Source: Ruminococcus sp. (lineage in GTDB: Bacteria; Bacillota; Clostridia; Oscillospirales; Ruminococcaceae). From it: a DNA stretch of 64,000 nucleotides. Positions 42,610-51,768 of this stretch are shown piece by piece. Position numbers and translations under genes: made by a program. Location of the stretch: the NCBI GenBank assembly GCA_017472145.1, contig JAFUQX010000011.1:62001-126000 (forward strand), given 5' to 3'. Numbering within the stretch: position 1 is the first letter of the stretch; each line of letters opens with the position of its first letter. The notes below the pieces were generated by a model. The model did no database searches. It was given only the letters and a program-made list of their open reading frames with translations, and was not told the origin of the DNA.

Positions 42610-44142
42610 ATGGCGCATGACGTTTATATCTGCTATGATGAACAGCAGCTCTGCGTTGCTCAGATGATTTGCTCAGCCCTTGAGAAAATCGAGATAAAGT
42701 GCTGGTATGCGGGACGGGATCTCCAGTCGGAGAGCAGCAGGGAAGCGGAGATCGTATCTGCGATCCGTGAAAGCCGTATATTTATACTTGTTTTTTCAGA
42801 AGAAGCCAATGCATCGGACGCTGTGCTCAGTGAAATGGCGAACGCTTCCGGTTCAAAGTGCTTTACCATTCCCTTCAGAATGACCACAGAAACGCCCAAT
42901 AAGGGTTTGTCGTACTATCTGACAAAGCTTCATTGGGCCGATGCAACGTTTCCGCCTATAGAAGGCCGGGTGGACGAGCTGATCGAGGAGGTCAACGACC
43001 GCCTGAGGTGCCCCTTTATAGATAAGGACAGGACGGAGCGGGACGATCTGTACAGCGATTCTGAGGAGGAAGATCCGGAGACGGCCAAAAGACTCAGACA
43101 GGCCTTGCAGTATTATAAAGACGCTTTGATGCAGTCAGCGGAGCAGGTAAAAGAAATCGACAAATGGATAGAATCCTGCGATTATATAGGAAAGCCGTTT
43201 CCGGAGGCCGCACTCTATGTTCTGAATAAGTACCGCTCAAGGGAAATCGGCAAAACCTATTTTGCAAACAGTGATAAATTCGGCAAGGTGCTTCGTGCAG
43301 CTGTAAAGTCCTATGCCCGCAGAGCAGAAGGGGAGATCCCTCTTGCAGTATATTCCGAAACGATTTTTACAAGCAGCGGAAAAAATGGATTTGTCGTCAC
43401 CGATCGGGCCATATACATCAAGCATTTGTATCAGGATGCGGCGGCTGTTGTTCCGCTGAATCGCATTATATGCTTTTCCGATACAGGAGATAATGCAGTC
43501 GTCGAATGGATGAATGAGGCTGGTGTGGTTTCTTTATGCGACCTGTCGTGCTATACATCCGATGCCGATCTGGTCCATATGCTGAATGAATTCCTGGAGC
43601 TGTACCGGAAATATCACAGCAATGAAAAGGTATATAAGAAGGATGAAGCGGCCACAGGCAAAAGACTGTGCCGTGCGGAATTGTCCGGCCAGTCCTATTA
43701 TGATGCTGCGATCTGCGTACTGAATCTGTATCAGGGAATGCTGATCAATAAGCTGTATGTACCGGGCGTTCGTTTTTTTAAGGAAGCAGCGGACTATGCA
43801 TGCCGGTATTATGCCGCCGGGGCCATGGATGAAAGGATTTTCGTTGTGTGCCCGGAAAAAGTAATGGGCTATAAGAGCAGGAGCGGCTTTCTCATTACAG
43901 AGGAAGCACTGTATCACAGGGCCTCCTTCATAATGAACAGCAATGTGAATTCCATGCACAGCTCCGATCGGATTCCCCTCAGGCGCATCATCTGCTTTGA
44001 AAAGAGCAGCGGCGATCTGTATGTACGGTATTCAGATGAAAGCGGCGTGGAGGTTCGGATCATGCTTTCCAGTGACAATACCTCCGATGAGCTGCTTGAA
44101 ACACTGAACGATCTGCTGGAAGTATATCGGATGCATCACTGA
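42610..44142 (+). CDS. TIR-domain protein 2 with two copies of the same module
   Basis: A 510-residue protein. Residues 1-135 are a TIR domain (HDVYICYDEQQLCVAQMI, KCWYAGRDLQ, RIFILVFSEEANAS, then LSEMANAS with glutamate 75 in the catalytic position). A coiled linker (155-190) precedes two copies of the module also seen in the upstream gene: about residues 195-337 (GFVVT, VPLNRIICF, LNEFLELYRKY) and 360-510 (GFLIT, IPLRRIICF, LNDLLEVYRMH). The GFxxT and IPLxxI pattern is reminiscent of bacterial PH-like folds. The ATG has GGAGG upstream. The two TIR proteins are probably made together and may act as a complex. No transmembrane segment is seen. Confidence 0.82.
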   Translation: MAHDVYICYDEQQLCVAQMICSALEKIEIKCWYAGRDLQSESSREAEIVSAIRESRIFILVFSEEANASDAVLSEMANASGSKCFTIPFRMTTETPNKGLSYYLTKLHWADATFPPIEGRVDELIEEVNDRLRCPFIDKDRTERDDLYSDSEEEDPETAKRLRQALQYYKDALMQSAEQVKEIDKWIESCDYIGKPFPEAALYVLNKYRSREIGKTYFANSDKFGKVLRAAVKSYARRAEGEIPLAVYSETIFTSSGKNGFVVTDRAIYIKHLYQDAAAVVPLNRIICFSDTGDNAVVEWMNEAGVVSLCDLSCYTSDADLVHMLNEFLELYRKYHSNEKVYKKDEAATGKRLCRAELSGQSYYDAAICVLNLYQGMLINKLYVPGVRFFKEAADYACRYYAAGAMDERIFVVCPEKVMGYKSRSGFLITEEALYHRASFIMNSNVNSMHSSDRIPLRRIICFEKSSGDLYVRYSDESGVEVRIMLSSDNTSDELLETLNDLLEVYRMHH

Positions 44143-44263
44143 GCGATGCTGATATATATTTTTTAATATCACAAGGTAATTCCGCCGGAAGGCGTGATTA
44201 TAGAATAATTTTAAGGAGCGTTTTTTTGAGAAACACAGCAAAAAAGGAGATTGTGTGCTGACC

Positions 44264-44302
44264 GGGAGGTTTGCATAAAATCGATCTCATGCCAAACCTC
44301 CC
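44264..44302 (+). other. Strong hairpin in the leader of the GNAT gene
   Basis: GGGAGGTTTG (44264-44273) pairs perfectly with CAAACCTCCC (44293-44302), with further GCAT/ATGC pairing inside. No T run follows, so it is not a standard terminator. It may be an operator or RNA control element for the acetyltransferase gene. Confidence 0.5.
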
Positions 44303-44338
44303 CGTATTGAAGGTCAACAATTTTCAGGAGGAAAAATA

Positions 44339-44995
44339 ATGAATAAAAATGACTATATGATCCGTTTGGAAACCCCTTGCGACTACCGTGAGGTAGAAAA
44401 CCTTGCCCGTGAAGCGTTCTGGAATTTAAGCGTTCCCGGCTGCGATGAGCATTACTTTATCCATGTAATGAGAAGCCATGAGGCTTTTGTGCCGGAGCTC
44501 GGCTTTGTTCTTGAAGCAGATGGAAAAATCATCGGCAGTATCATGTACACAAAGGCAAAGCTCATTGACGAAAAGGGTACGGAAAAGCGCATTCTTTCCA
44601 TGGGACCGCTTTGCATTCATCCCGATTATCAGCGAAAGGGGTATGGCAAGGCCCTGCTTGAGCACACCTTTGAGAAAGCAATGGAGCTTGGTTACGATAC
44701 CGTTGTAAATTTTGGCAATCCCGACAATTATGTTGCACGGGGCTACAAAAGCTGTAAAAAGTACAATGTGTGCTTTGAAGGCGATGTTTACCCTGCTGCT
44801 CTGCTTGTAAAGGAGTTGAAGGACGGCGTTTTCGACGGCCGGAAGTGGTTCTATCATCCGAACAATGCGGATGCGCCTTGCAGTGATGCTGAAGCCGTTG
44901 CGGAATTTGACAGGCTTTTCCCGCCGAAGGAGAAAAGGTGGCAGCCCAGCCAGGAGGAATTCTACATCCATAGCCACTCTGCCATAACCTGGTAA
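44339..44995 (+). CDS. GNAT-family N-acetyltransferase
   Basis: A 218-residue acetyltransferase. The GNAT core has SMGPLCIHPDYQRKGYGKALLEH, the acetyl-CoA-binding motif A, and YDTVVNFGNPDNYVARGYKSC as motif B, typical of YhbS-like members. The substrate is unknown. The last 60 residues (FDGRKWFYHPNNADAPCSDAEA) form an extra region. The ATG has AGGAGG upstream. Codon use (CTT, TTT, GAT) differs somewhat from neighbours, so it may be acquired. Confidence 0.9.
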   Translation: MNKNDYMIRLETPCDYREVENLAREAFWNLSVPGCDEHYFIHVMRSHEAFVPELGFVLEADGKIIGSIMYTKAKLIDEKGTEKRILSMGPLCIHPDYQRKGYGKALLEHTFEKAMELGYDTVVNFGNPDNYVARGYKSCKKYNVCFEGDVYPAALLVKELKDGVFDGRKWFYHPNNADAPCSDAEAVAEFDRLFPPKEKRWQPSQEEFYIHSHSAITW

Positions 44996-45010
44996 ACAAA
45001 CGGAAAAAAC

Positions 45011-45057
45011 AAAATCCCCTGAGAAAAGCTGAAAAATGCTTCTCAGGGGATTTCCTT
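45011..45057 (+). terminator. Terminator after the GNAT gene
   Basis: AAATCCCCTGAGAA (45012-45025) pairs perfectly with TTCTCAGGGGATTT (45040-45053). Confidence 0.82.
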
Positions 45058-45261
45058 TGCTTACATAGGTCTCTGCTTCTGCATTATATAATAAAATACC
45101 CCCGATTGCGAGAGCCATTCTGGAACTGCTTTTCCTGATCCGATCGGATGCGGATTTTTTGTGCATATTGTCCCTGGAAAGACGGAAAACTGTCTTTGTA
45201 TGTAATTTGCCTAAATTTGCTGGCTGAAAGTCATTCAAATATCTGAAATCAGCGGCATCTA
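45058..45261. other. Intergenic stretch without a recognised gene
   Basis: Part of the 359-base gap before recJ. It contains the palindrome ATCCGATCGGAT followed by GCGGATTTTTT, which could be a weak terminator on plus. No coding region with a ribosome site is seen. Confidence 0.4.
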
Positions 45262-45290
45262 TTGCATTTTCTTGTAATTTCATGTATAAT
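45262..45290 (+). promoter_or_regulatory. Promoter of the recJ operon
   Basis: TTGCAT (45262-45267) and TATAAT (45285-45290) are spaced by 17 bases. Confidence 0.72.
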
Positions 45291-45354
45291 AGAAACATAT
45301 ATACATATGTGAAAAATGAAAAAAGAGAAAATACATTGCAGGAGGAGAATCACA

Positions 45355-47382
45355 ATGAAGAAGTGGCAGATTACGCAGATCGATCCAGGAATTGCAGAGA
45401 TGCTGACGTCCAGAAGCAATATCAGCATGCTGTGTGCGGAGGTGCTTGCAGCCAGAGGGATCCGTTCCCTGGAGGATGCGGCAGCGCTTCTGAATTGTGA
45501 CGGCCTGTCAGATCCTTTCCTGATCCAGGATATGCAGTTTGCGGCGGATGTCATCAACGAAGCCATCGATGCTGGTACATCCATCTGCATCTACGGTGAC
45601 TATGACTGCGACGGTATTATGGCCACCGTCATTCTGTATTCCTGCTTGTCGGAGCTGGGCGCTGATGTGACCTATTATATTCCGGAGCGTGAGGAAGGCT
45701 ATGGCATGAATGAGGAAGCCATCCGGAGACTGCACGAGGATGGCGTGGAGCTGATCGTGACGGTGGACAATGGCATTACGGCCCTCCGGGAAGCAGAGCT
45801 GATCTACGAGCTGGGCATGCGACTGGTGGTTACAGACCATCACCAGCCTTTGGAAGAGCTGCCCCGTGCGGAGGCGGTGGTAGATCCGCACCGGAGTGAC
45901 TGCCCGTCTCCTTATAAGAAGTACTGCGGTGCTGGAATTGCTCTGCTGCTGATTGCCGCTCTGGACGGCGGAGATCATACTATGGCGCTGGAGCAGTTCG
46001 GGGAGCTGGCGGCGATCGCAACGGTTGCAGATGTGGTGGAGCTTTCCGGTGAAAACCGGCTTCTGGTACAGATGGGACTTCAGCTGCTGGCCAATACAGA
46101 ACGGCCCGGTCTGCTGGCGCTCATGGAAAAGAGCGGCGTGCTGGGAAAGAAGCTGACAGCCACGACCCTGGCCTTTTCCCTTGCGCCACGGATCAATGCA
46201 GCCGGACGCTTCGGATCGCCCCTTCAGGCCGTGAATCTGATGCTGGCGGAGACACCGGAGGAAGCAAAGGCCCTTGCAGAGGAGCTGGAGGCCTGCAATC
46301 AGGCACGCAAAAAGGAAGAGGAGCATATCCTTGAGGAGATAAGGAAGCAGATCGAAGCAGATCCCGCCCTGCTCCGCCGGAGAGTGCTGGTGTTTGCCGG
46401 AGAGATGTGGCATCACGGCGTGATCGGCATTGTGGCCGCCCGCATTCAGGAGCGTTTTGGCAAGCCTGCGTTTATCATTACGCTTGAGGAGAACGGCGCA
46501 CGCGGCTCAGCCCGTTCCTTCGATGCCTTTTCTGTATTCGGATGTCTCGATGCATGCAGAGATCTCCTGACCAAATACGGCGGACATCCGGGTGCAGGCG
46601 GCTTTTCCCTGGAAAAGGAGACGCTGCCGGCCTTTACAGAAGCAGTTGAAAAATATGCCGCTGATCATTTCAGGCAGATGCCTGTGATGACCGTCAAGGC
46701 TGACAAGCTGCTGCTGCCCCAGGATCTGACGGTTGAGAACATAGCCGGACTGGAGCTGCTGGAGCCTTATGGAGCAGGCAATCCGGCTCCGGTATTTGCC
46801 CTTTGTCATGCGGTGCTCAAGGAGCTTGTGCCGCTGTCAGGCGGTGCACATACAAAGCTGAAGCTCATTTATGGCACAATGGCCATTGAGGTGCTGCTGT
46901 TCCGCACGGCCCCGGAGGATGTGAGCCTGAAGCCGGAGGATATATGCGATCTGCTTGTCACCGCTGGTCTCAGCCGCTTCGGCGGACGTGTGAGCCTGAG
47001 TCTGATTGCGCAGGACTACCGGAGAAGCGGCGTGAAGCAGGCCAGATACTTTGCCGCTTATGAGACCTATGAGCAGTTTGTAAGAGGAGAGACGCTGCCA
47101 AGGAATTACTATGCAGCCATTGCGCCGTCCCGGGAGGAGCTGATGGCGGTATATAAATCCATTCCGGAAAAGGGGATCGGCATTGAGGCGCTCTTTATGC
47201 GGATGCAGCCGCTTTCCATGAACTATTGCAAGCTCCGCATTGCACTGGATGTTTTCTCGGAGCTGGGTCTTGTAAAGCAGGAGCTTTATCATGAAACCGT
47301 GCAGAGACAGCCTGTACGGGCTAAAGTAAATTTAGAGGATTCCGTGCTGCTTCGTACAGTACGGCAAAAAGGGGAGGTTTAA
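45355..47382 (+). CDS. recJ: Single-stranded-DNA-specific exonuclease RecJ
   Basis: A 675-residue DHH-family 5'-3' exonuclease for recombination and mismatch repair. It has GDYDCDGIMATV near residue 80, VTVDNGI, VVTDHHQP near residue 160, GAGIALLL, and the DHHA1 region GGHPGAGGFSLEKE. A C-terminal extension of about 100 residues is present. The start is ATG at 45355 with AGGAGG upstream. It ends three bases before the rel gene. Confidence 0.95.
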   Translation: MKKWQITQIDPGIAEMLTSRSNISMLCAEVLAARGIRSLEDAAALLNCDGLSDPFLIQDMQFAADVINEAIDAGTSICIYGDYDCDGIMATVILYSCLSELGADVTYYIPEREEGYGMNEEAIRRLHEDGVELIVTVDNGITALREAELIYELGMRLVVTDHHQPLEELPRAEAVVDPHRSDCPSPYKKYCGAGIALLLIAALDGGDHTMALEQFGELAAIATVADVVELSGENRLLVQMGLQLLANTERPGLLALMEKSGVLGKKLTATTLAFSLAPRINAAGRFGSPLQAVNLMLAETPEEAKALAEELEACNQARKKEEEHILEEIRKQIEADPALLRRRVLVFAGEMWHHGVIGIVAARIQERFGKPAFIITLEENGARGSARSFDAFSVFGCLDACRDLLTKYGGHPGAGGFSLEKETLPAFTEAVEKYAADHFRQMPVMTVKADKLLLPQDLTVENIAGLELLEPYGAGNPAPVFALCHAVLKELVPLSGGAHTKLKLIYGTMAIEVLLFRTAPEDVSLKPEDICDLLVTAGLSRFGGRVSLSLIAQDYRRSGVKQARYFAAYETYEQFVRGETLPRNYYAAIAPSREELMAVYKSIPEKGIGIEALFMRMQPLSMNYCKLRIALDVFSELGLVKQELYHETVQRQPVRAKVNLEDSVLLRTVRQKGEV

Positions 47383-47385
47383 ACA

Positions 47386-49602
47386 ATGAGTGAAGCAAAT
47401 GTTCAGAAGATCATTACAATTGAGGATTTAACGCAGAAGATTCTGAGTACGGAAAAACGGTATGATCTGAGTAAGATTCTTTCTGCATACAACTTTGCCA
47501 ACCAGGCCCATGGAGATCAGAAGCGCTCCTCCGGTGAGCCGTACATTGTCCATCCTCTGTCTGTAGCGGAGATCCTGGTGGATCTGGGTATGGATACGGA
47601 TACGATCTGTGTGGGGCTGCTTCATGATGTTGTGGAGGATACGGAATATACCATTGATGATATCCGCAAGCGGTTCGGGCCGGTCGTGGCCATGCTGGTA
47701 GACGGTGTAACCAAGATGACGCAGATGCCGATCTTTGACAAGGAGGAGCAGCAGGCCGGGAACTATATGAAGATGCTGCTGGCCATGTCCCATGATATCC
47801 GTGTTATGATCATCAAGCTGGCCGACCGCCTGCATAATATCCGGACACTGAATTATCTTCCGGCGCACAAGCAGCGCAGGATCGCCGAGGAAACGCTCAA
47901 GGTCTATGCGCCCCTTGCACGCCGTATGGGCATGAGTGCCTTGTATGAGGAAATGGCTGACCGGGCCTTCAAGTTTCTGGATCCCTTTGCCTATTCTGAG
48001 ATCGAGCATGTACTGCTTCTGAAAAAGGAGAAGCGGGAGGCTTTTATCCAGGCTATTGTTGAACGTCTGACGGAGCGGCTGGCGCAGGAGCGCTTTTTCA
48101 AGCAGCCGCCAACGATTTATGGACGTGTAAAGAGCATCTACGGCATCTTTGATAAGGTATATCTGAAGCACAAGAGCATTGAGGAGATCTATGACAAATA
48201 TGCCATTCGTGTGATCGTAAGCGACCAGGATGAGTGTTATCATGTGCTGGGTATCGTGCATTCCTTCTTCAGTCCGCTTCCCAATCGTTTCAAGGACTAT
48301 ATTGCAACACCCAAGGCCAATATGTACCAGTCCCTGCATACGACTGTCACCTCAAAGGAGGAGATCCCCTTTGAGATTCAGATTCGTTCCTGGGATATGC
48401 ACATGTCTGCGGAATACGGCATTGCTGCTCACTGGAAGTATAAGGAGGGCATTCAGAAAAGGGATCGCCTGGAGGAACGTCTGGCCTGGGTACGCAAGAT
48501 GATCGAGGCCCAGCAGACCTCAGATGACGTAGAGGAAATCGTAAATATCATCAAGAACGATATCGCAAAGGAGGAGATCGTTGTTCTCTCTCCCAAGGGG
48601 GATACCTTTACTCTTCCTATAGGGGCCACTGTTCTGGACTTTGCCTATCGTGTGCATACAGAAATCGGGCATAAGACTATTGGTGCGAAGGTGGACGGCC
48701 GGATCGTTCCGTTGGACTATGTCCTGAAGATGGGGGAGATCTGTGAGATCATCACCTCCAAGGATCCGAGTAAGGGTCCGACCCGTTCCTGGCAGCAGAT
48801 CGTTCAGACAAACGAAGCCAAGGCCAAGATCCGTTCCTGGTTCAAGAGAGAACGGCGTGATGAGAATATCCAGCAGGGACGAGCCAGCCTGGAGCAGGAA
48901 TTCAGACGCTGCCGCATGCATGTTCCGGATGAGGAGATGACAGAGTTTTTGCAGGATGTTCTGAAGCGGCACAACTGCGGCACGCTGGAGGATCTCTATG
49001 CTTCCATCGGTTACGGCGGCATTTCGGTCGCAAAGATCATGCCTCGTCTGAAAGATCAGTATGTGAAGAAATACGGCCAGGTCAATGAGACGGAGATGCA
49101 GGAGCTGCCCATTGTTGAGCCGGCTGTTCCGGACAGCCAGAACTATATCACCATTGATAAGATCGATGATATTGTCTATAAGCTGGCCAAGTGCTGCAAT
49201 CCGATGCCGGGAGATGACATCATCGGCTTTGTCACACGAGGGCATGGTATCTCGATTCATGCCAAGAGCTGTATCAACTATGAATCTGCTGTAAAACGGG
49301 CGATTCCGGAGGAGCTGGCCCGCTGGATGGCGGTGCGCTGGAAGGATTCCATCAAGGCGGCCAAGCTGCCTACCAGCATTGAGGTGGTATCGGTAGACCG
49401 TGTGGGCCTTATGTTTGATATTTCCAGGATTCTTATGGAGGCGCATGTGCCGATCATCAATTCCAGTTCCCGTCAGCTGAAGAATGGAAATGCCATCGTT
49501 GAGGCTACGGTTCAGGTGGACAGCACAGAGCAGCTGCAAGGTCTGATGGACAAGATCCGCAGGATCCGCAGTGTAATTTCTGTGGAGCGAGCAAGAAAGT
49601 GA
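47386..49602 (+). CDS. rel: Bifunctional (p)ppGpp synthetase/hydrolase (Rel)
   Basis: A 738-residue long RSH protein controlling the stringent response. The HD hydrolase is intact (YIVHPLSVAEIL, LLHDVVEDTEYT near residue 80, LADRLHNIRT). The synthetase domain has YGRVKSIYGIFDKVY and YKEGIQKRDR. TGS (VVLSPKGDTFTLP), a zinc-finger region (AKCCNPMPGDDIIGF) and a C-terminal ACT domain follow. The recJ-rel-MBL-hemZ order is common in Firmicutes. Confidence 0.96.
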   Translation: MSEANVQKIITIEDLTQKILSTEKRYDLSKILSAYNFANQAHGDQKRSSGEPYIVHPLSVAEILVDLGMDTDTICVGLLHDVVEDTEYTIDDIRKRFGPVVAMLVDGVTKMTQMPIFDKEEQQAGNYMKMLLAMSHDIRVMIIKLADRLHNIRTLNYLPAHKQRRIAEETLKVYAPLARRMGMSALYEEMADRAFKFLDPFAYSEIEHVLLLKKEKREAFIQAIVERLTERLAQERFFKQPPTIYGRVKSIYGIFDKVYLKHKSIEEIYDKYAIRVIVSDQDECYHVLGIVHSFFSPLPNRFKDYIATPKANMYQSLHTTVTSKEEIPFEIQIRSWDMHMSAEYGIAAHWKYKEGIQKRDRLEERLAWVRKMIEAQQTSDDVEEIVNIIKNDIAKEEIVVLSPKGDTFTLPIGATVLDFAYRVHTEIGHKTIGAKVDGRIVPLDYVLKMGEICEIITSKDPSKGPTRSWQQIVQTNEAKAKIRSWFKRERRDENIQQGRASLEQEFRRCRMHVPDEEMTEFLQDVLKRHNCGTLEDLYASIGYGGISVAKIMPRLKDQYVKKYGQVNETEMQELPIVEPAVPDSQNYITIDKIDDIVYKLAKCCNPMPGDDIIGFVTRGHGISIHAKSCINYESAVKRAIPEELARWMAVRWKDSIKAAKLPTSIEVVSVDRVGLMFDISRILMEAHVPIINSSSRQLKNGNAIVEATVQVDSTEQLQGLMDKIRRIRSVISVERARK

Positions 49603-49609
49603 GGTCTGT

Positions 49610-50242
49610 ATGAGAGCTGTACAAACATTGATGCTGGGCAGTCTGGCTACCAATTGCTATCTGATCTATCTGGATGAGAAGCATGCGGCTGCCGTTGATA
49701 TCGGTGCGGAGGCCCGGAAGGTGTTGGACTTTCTGGAGCAGAAGGGACTGACCCTGACAAAAATTCTTCTGACACACGGTCATTATGACCATATTGGTGC
49801 AGTGGCTGAGGTGCAGGAGAAAACCGGTGCAGAGGTCTATATTCACGAGGCAGATGCCCCTATGCTTCAGGATACACACCTGAATCTGGCCGACTGGATC
49901 GAGCCATGGGCTGATTTCAGGCCTGTTACCGAATATTACACCGTCCGGGAGGGAGATGTGATTCAGGCCGGAGAGACTGCTTTTACTGTGCTCCATACGC
50001 CGGGTCATACCAAGGGCAGTGTCTGCTATCTGTGTGAGGATATTCTTCTGGCTGGCGATACGCTGTTCCGTCTGTCACGGGGACGTACAGATTTTCCCGG
50101 CGGCAGTGACAGGGAGATGCTGGAATCCTTCCGTCGGCTGAAGGCACTGGAGGGAGATTATCGGGTCTGTCCGGGACACAATGAGACCACTTCCTTAGAT
50201 TTTGAACGTAAAAATAATCCTGTTATGCGAGGCCTATTATGA
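49610..50242 (+). CDS. Metallo-beta-lactamase-fold hydrolase, glyoxalase II-like
   Basis: A 210-residue protein with the zinc motif THGHYDHIGA near residue 60, HTPGHTKGSVCY near residue 130, LLAGDTLF, and a final PGHNETT. It is most like the YqgX-type hydrolases found near rel in Firmicutes. The substrate is probably a thioester such as S-lactoyl adducts, but this is inferred. It overlaps hemZ by four bases. Confidence 0.9.
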   Translation: MRAVQTLMLGSLATNCYLIYLDEKHAAAVDIGAEARKVLDFLEQKGLTLTKILLTHGHYDHIGAVAEVQEKTGAEVYIHEADAPMLQDTHLNLADWIEPWADFRPVTEYYTVREGDVIQAGETAFTVLHTPGHTKGSVCYLCEDILLAGDTLFRLSRGRTDFPGGSDREMLESFRRLKALEGDYRVCPGHNETTSLDFERKNNPVMRGLL

Positions 50243-51768
50243 GTGAAAGAACCAAGCCCCAGTCCTTTCCTGTGTTTCTCCATGGGCACGGGCTGAAGTA
50301 TGAAATTGAATGTATCCTGAAAGCATTTGTGCCGGCGGTACGCTTTCAGTTCTATTATGATGATCTGTCCCTTCTGAAGGAGAGCGTACGCTTTGCAGCC
50401 ATTCAGCTCCGGCCGGGAAGGGCCTGTACCTATTTTTACTGTGCTGTTTCTCTTGGAGGAAAGACCCTGCGTCTTGCACAGAGAACAGAAAAGCTCTATC
50501 CCCAGGAAAACAAGCAGCAGTGTGAGACCATTATCTGTAAAATGCTGTTTCGTCTGCTCCAGGAGCTGACCGGACTGGATGTGCCGTGGGGAATCCTTAC
50601 CGGGATCCGTCCTGTGCGGAAGGTGCTTCCGCTTATGGAGGAGGGACTGACTCAGGAGCAGATCTATGATACGCTGCGCCGCAAATACTGGATCTCCGAT
50701 GAGAAGCTGAACCTGGTATATGAGACGGCACGGGTGCAGCGGCCGCTTCTCCAGCAGACCCCGAAGAATTCCATCGGCCTGTATGTTTCCATTCCCTTCT
50801 GTCCCACCCGGTGCAGCTACTGTTCCTTTGTTTCTCATTCTGTGGAGCAGGCTAAGAAGCTCATGCCGGAATATATCCGACTGCTCTGCAAGGAGCTGGA
50901 GATCTGGGGCCGGATGGTCCGGGAGCTGGGACTGATCGTAGATACGGTCTATTTCGGAGGAGGTACACCCACCTCTGTCAGCGCAGAATATCTGGAGCAG
51001 CTGATGCAGGCGGTAGAGAAGAACTTCGACCTGTCCCATATCCGGGAATACTGTGTAGAGGCCGGCCGTCCGGATACCATTACAGCCGATAAGCTGGCAG
51101 TGCTACGCAAATACGGCGTTGACCGCATTTCCATCAATCCGCAGACCATGAATGACGAGGTGCTGAAAACCATCGGACGCCGCCACACCGCAGAGGAGAT
51201 CGTGGAGTCCTTCCGTCTGGCCCGTTCCTTTGGCTTTGAAAATATCAACATGGATCTGATCGCGGGGCTTCCCAGCGATACACCGGAGAGCTTTCACCGG
51301 ACGCTGGAGCAGGTTCTGGCCCTTGACCCGGACAGCATCACGGTTCATACACTGACCCTGAAGCGTGCGGCCAACCTCTTTGCAGAGGGCGCATCCCAGC
51401 TGGACAATCCCGTTCGTGAAATGGTGCGGGACAGCATTGCTATGCTTCCGGAAAACGGCTACCTGCCCTATTACATGTATCGCCAGAAGAATACCATTGA
51501 CAATCAGGAGAATGTGGGCTATGCCAAGCCCGGCAAGGAATCCTATTACAATATGCTGATCATGGACGAGACACAGTCTATTTTCGGTGCTGGCTGTGCG
51601 GCCTCCACCAAGCTGGTTGAGCCGAATGGCATGATCACCCGTGTATGCAATTATAAATTTCCCTACGAATACATTGCCCAGTTTGATCAGCTGATGGAAA
51701 AGAAGCAGCAGGTCTATGAGGTGTATAACCGGATTCGGGAGCAGGAGGCTGCCAATGCAGAAGAATGA
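50239..51768 (+). CDS. hemZ: Oxygen-independent coproporphyrinogen III oxidase-like, HemZ
   Basis: A 509-residue radical SAM protein. An N-terminal domain of about 180 residues precedes the iron-sulfur motif CPTRCSYCSF near residue 190, then FGGGTPTSVSAEYLEQL, the GRPDTIT segment, and the HemN-like GLPSDTPESF. It is named after Bacillus HemZ; the reaction (decarboxylation in heme synthesis) is not proven for this clade, and no other heme genes are nearby. It overlaps both neighbours. Confidence 0.9.
   Translation: MSERTKPQSFPVFLHGHGLKYEIECILKAFVPAVRFQFYYDDLSLLKESVRFAAIQLRPGRACTYFYCAVSLGGKTLRLAQRTEKLYPQENKQQCETIICKMLFRLLQELTGLDVPWGILTGIRPVRKVLPLMEEGLTQEQIYDTLRRKYWISDEKLNLVYETARVQRPLLQQTPKNSIGLYVSIPFCPTRCSYCSFVSHSVEQAKKLMPEYIRLLCKELEIWGRMVRELGLIVDTVYFGGGTPTSVSAEYLEQLMQAVEKNFDLSHIREYCVEAGRPDTITADKLAVLRKYGVDRISINPQTMNDEVLKTIGRRHTAEEIVESFRLARSFGFENINMDLIAGLPSDTPESFHRTLEQVLALDPDSITVHTLTLKRAANLFAEGASQLDNPVREMVRDSIAMLPENGYLPYYMYRQKNTIDNQENVGYAKPGKESYYNMLIMDETQSIFGAGCAASTKLVEPNGMITRVCNYKFPYEYIAQFDQLMEKKQQVYEVYNRIREQEAANAEE

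Noticed and set aside
44426-45298. A 290-codon minus-strand frame overlapping the GNAT gene and the gap before recJ
   Set aside because: Its larger part is antisense to the acetyltransferase, it crosses a strong terminator stem, and no ribosome site or domain supports it.
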